Source: Deltaproteobacteria bacterium RIFCSPLOWO2_02_56_12
GTDB taxonomy: Bacteria > Desulfobacterota > Binatia > UBA9968
Length of the DNA: 14,702 nucleotides
Direction: 5' to 3'
Assembly (NCBI GenBank): GCA_001799045.1
Contig: MGRY01000107.1
Coordinates: 1 to 14,702 of the forward strand
How positions within the stretch are numbered: the first letter of the stretch is position 1; each line of letters opens with the position of its first letter. The notes under the pieces are model-generated. The model had not been told where the DNA came from and searched no databases. It saw only the letters and a program-made list of their open reading frames with translations. Both the position numbers and the translations under genes were made by a program. Of this stretch, positions 13,682 to 14,702 are shown in pieces.

Positions 13682-14702
13682 ATGCCAATGGAGAAAAGAT
13701 CAGACTACGGCTTGGCGATGCCCACCATAGAGATGGCGCGGCATCCGGATAACAGGAAATTGAGAGTCGGAGTGATCGGCGGGGGTTTTGGCCGCACCCA
13801 CCTCACGGCTTTTCAAGTCTGTGAGAACGTAGAGGTAGAGGCCTTTTGCCGGCGGACGCGGCAGAGCGCCGAGAACACGGCAAAGGAATTTCAGATCCCC
13901 CGCGTATTTACCGATTACCGGGAGCTCTTGGAGCTTAAAGGGCTCGATGCCGTGAGCATCGCGGCGCCGGTCTATCTGCATTATCCCATAGCCATGGAGG
14001 CGATGGATCGGGGTATTCATGTTCTGTGCGAAAAGCCGTTGGCTTTGAATAAGGACGAGGCTGCGGCCATGTTGCTCAAGGCCGAAGAAAAGAAGTTGGC
14101 CCACATGACGGCCTTCAATTATCGTTTCGTTCCGGCGCTCAGACGGATGAAGGAGCTGTTGGAAGAAGGCTACGTGGGCAATAGAATTTACCACGTGGAT
14201 GGCGTCTGGTTCGGAGAGACAAGGGCGGATCTGAACGCGCCGTTGGGATGGCGCTATCGAAGGGAGATGGCCGGCTTTGGCGCCTTGGGCGATATGGGCG
14301 TGCACCTGATCGATCTGGTGCGCTGGCTCGCGGGCGATTTTAAGAAAGTCTGCGCGCATACCGCGATTTTTAATCGGGAGCGGAAGCTGCCGGACGGGTC
14401 GGGGAAGGGGAGTGTGACCGTCGAGGATTCCTGCGCCTTTGTGGCCGAGATGGAGGGAGGGGCGCAGGCCTCGATCCATGTCAGCGGCGCGGCGCGCAGC
14501 AGCAATTATCGTGGCCTCGATATTTTCGGCAGCGACGGGATGCTGCGTCTGCTGATCGATCGTAAAGCTCCTGGGGGAGTTCCGGGGAGGCTCTGGGGAG
14601 CGCAGGGAAGCGGCGCGGTTCCGCAACCGATCCCTATTCCGGAGCGGTTGACGCAGGGATCGGAACGTTCGGCTCCGGAGCGGGCTCACGCGGAGTTTAT
14701 AT
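13682..14702 (+). CDS. Gfo/Idh/MocA-family oxidoreductase (partial, cut by right edge)
   Basis: An open frame of 340 codons runs to the window edge without a stop. It has a Rossmann start (RVGVIGGGFGRTH, 28-40), the CEKPLAL segment with catalytic-type Lys118, and GDMGVHLIDL containing Asp204 and His208, all family marks. These enzymes reduce or oxidise sugars, inositols and other polyols with NAD(P). Two candidate ATGs (13682 and 13688) share the frame; AAGGG lies just upstream. The first 27 residues are not part of the Rossmann fold, so a start nearer 13718 (ATG) or 13733 (ATG) is also possible. The substrate cannot be told. The start is 29 nt after the LysE gene. Confidence 0.87.
   Translation, partial: MPMEKRSDYGLAMPTIEMARHPDNRKLRVGVIGGGFGRTHLTAFQVCENVEVEAFCRRTRQSAENTAKEFQIPRVFTDYRELLELKGLDAVSIAAPVYLHYPIAMEAMDRGIHVLCEKPLALNKDEAAAMLLKAEEKKLAHMTAFNYRFVPALRRMKELLEEGYVGNRIYHVDGVWFGETRADLNAPLGWRYRREMAGFGALGDMGVHLIDLVRWLAGDFKKVCAHTAIFNRERKLPDGSGKGSVTVEDSCAFVAEMEGGAQASIHVSGAARSSNYRGLDIFGSDGMLRLLIDRKAPGGVPGRLWGAQGSGAVPQPIPIPERLTQGSERSAPERAHAEFI

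Noticed and set aside
13700..14689. Minus-strand 329-codon open frame opposite the Gfo/Idh/MocA gene
   Set aside because: It lies entirely opposite a plus-strand frame with clear Rossmann, CEKP and GDMGVH motifs and shows no recognisable fold itself; it is a GC-driven shadow.

Overview
The window looks like a chromosomal piece of an uncultured Gram-negative bacterium. The DNA is moderately GC-rich and densely coded. It encodes two lipobox-bearing lipoproteins, an AmpG-type permease and a mix of genes (MazF-type toxin, retropepsin-like protease, SUMF1-fold protein, TPR-CHAT proteins) that I associate with deltaproteobacterial, NC10/Rokubacteria-like or Nitrospirota-like soil and groundwater lineages. 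That placement is a low-confidence impression; no rRNA, tRNA or marker gene is present.

Layout. Positions 1-311 hold a divergent intergenic region: the first 8 codons of a minus-strand gene with a perfect Shine-Dalgarno, two 8-bp direct repeats and an 18-bp perfect palindrome. From 312 on the plus strand come an AmpG/PAT-like MFS permease and, starting on the base after its stop, a TPR-CHAT lipoprotein (caspase/separase-like protease fold). It converges, with a 7-bp gap, on a second TPR-CHAT lipoprotein on the minus strand.

That second CHAT gene is the last of a tightly spaced minus-strand run that reads, in transcription order (right to left): ribbon-helix-helix antitoxin, MazF-like toxin, GH84 beta-N-acetylglucosaminidase-like hydrolase, alpha/beta hydrolase, SenA (selenoneine synthase), SenB (selenosugar synthase), TPR-CHAT lipoprotein. 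senA and senB are the core of selenoneine biosynthesis: SenB makes a 1-seleno-sugar (seleno-GlcNAc) from selenophosphate and UDP-GlcNAc, and SenA forms the C-Se bond between this selenosugar and hercynine. The usual partner senC (a SelD-like selenophosphate synthetase), egtD and an EgtE-like lyase are not in the window. A GlcNAc-specific GH84 hydrolase and an alpha/beta hydrolase sit directly upstream, which is the most interesting arrangement here.

To the right, 11433-11827 carries a well-formed promoter and operator for the toxin-antitoxin pair, plus a small minus-strand HTH gene (58 codons) ending 2 bp before a GC-rich hairpin. Plus-strand genes then follow: a retropepsin-like aspartic protease overlapping an exported SUMF1-fold protein that lacks the catalytic cysteines, a LysE-family exporter, and a Gfo/Idh/MocA oxidoreductase cut by the right edge of the window.
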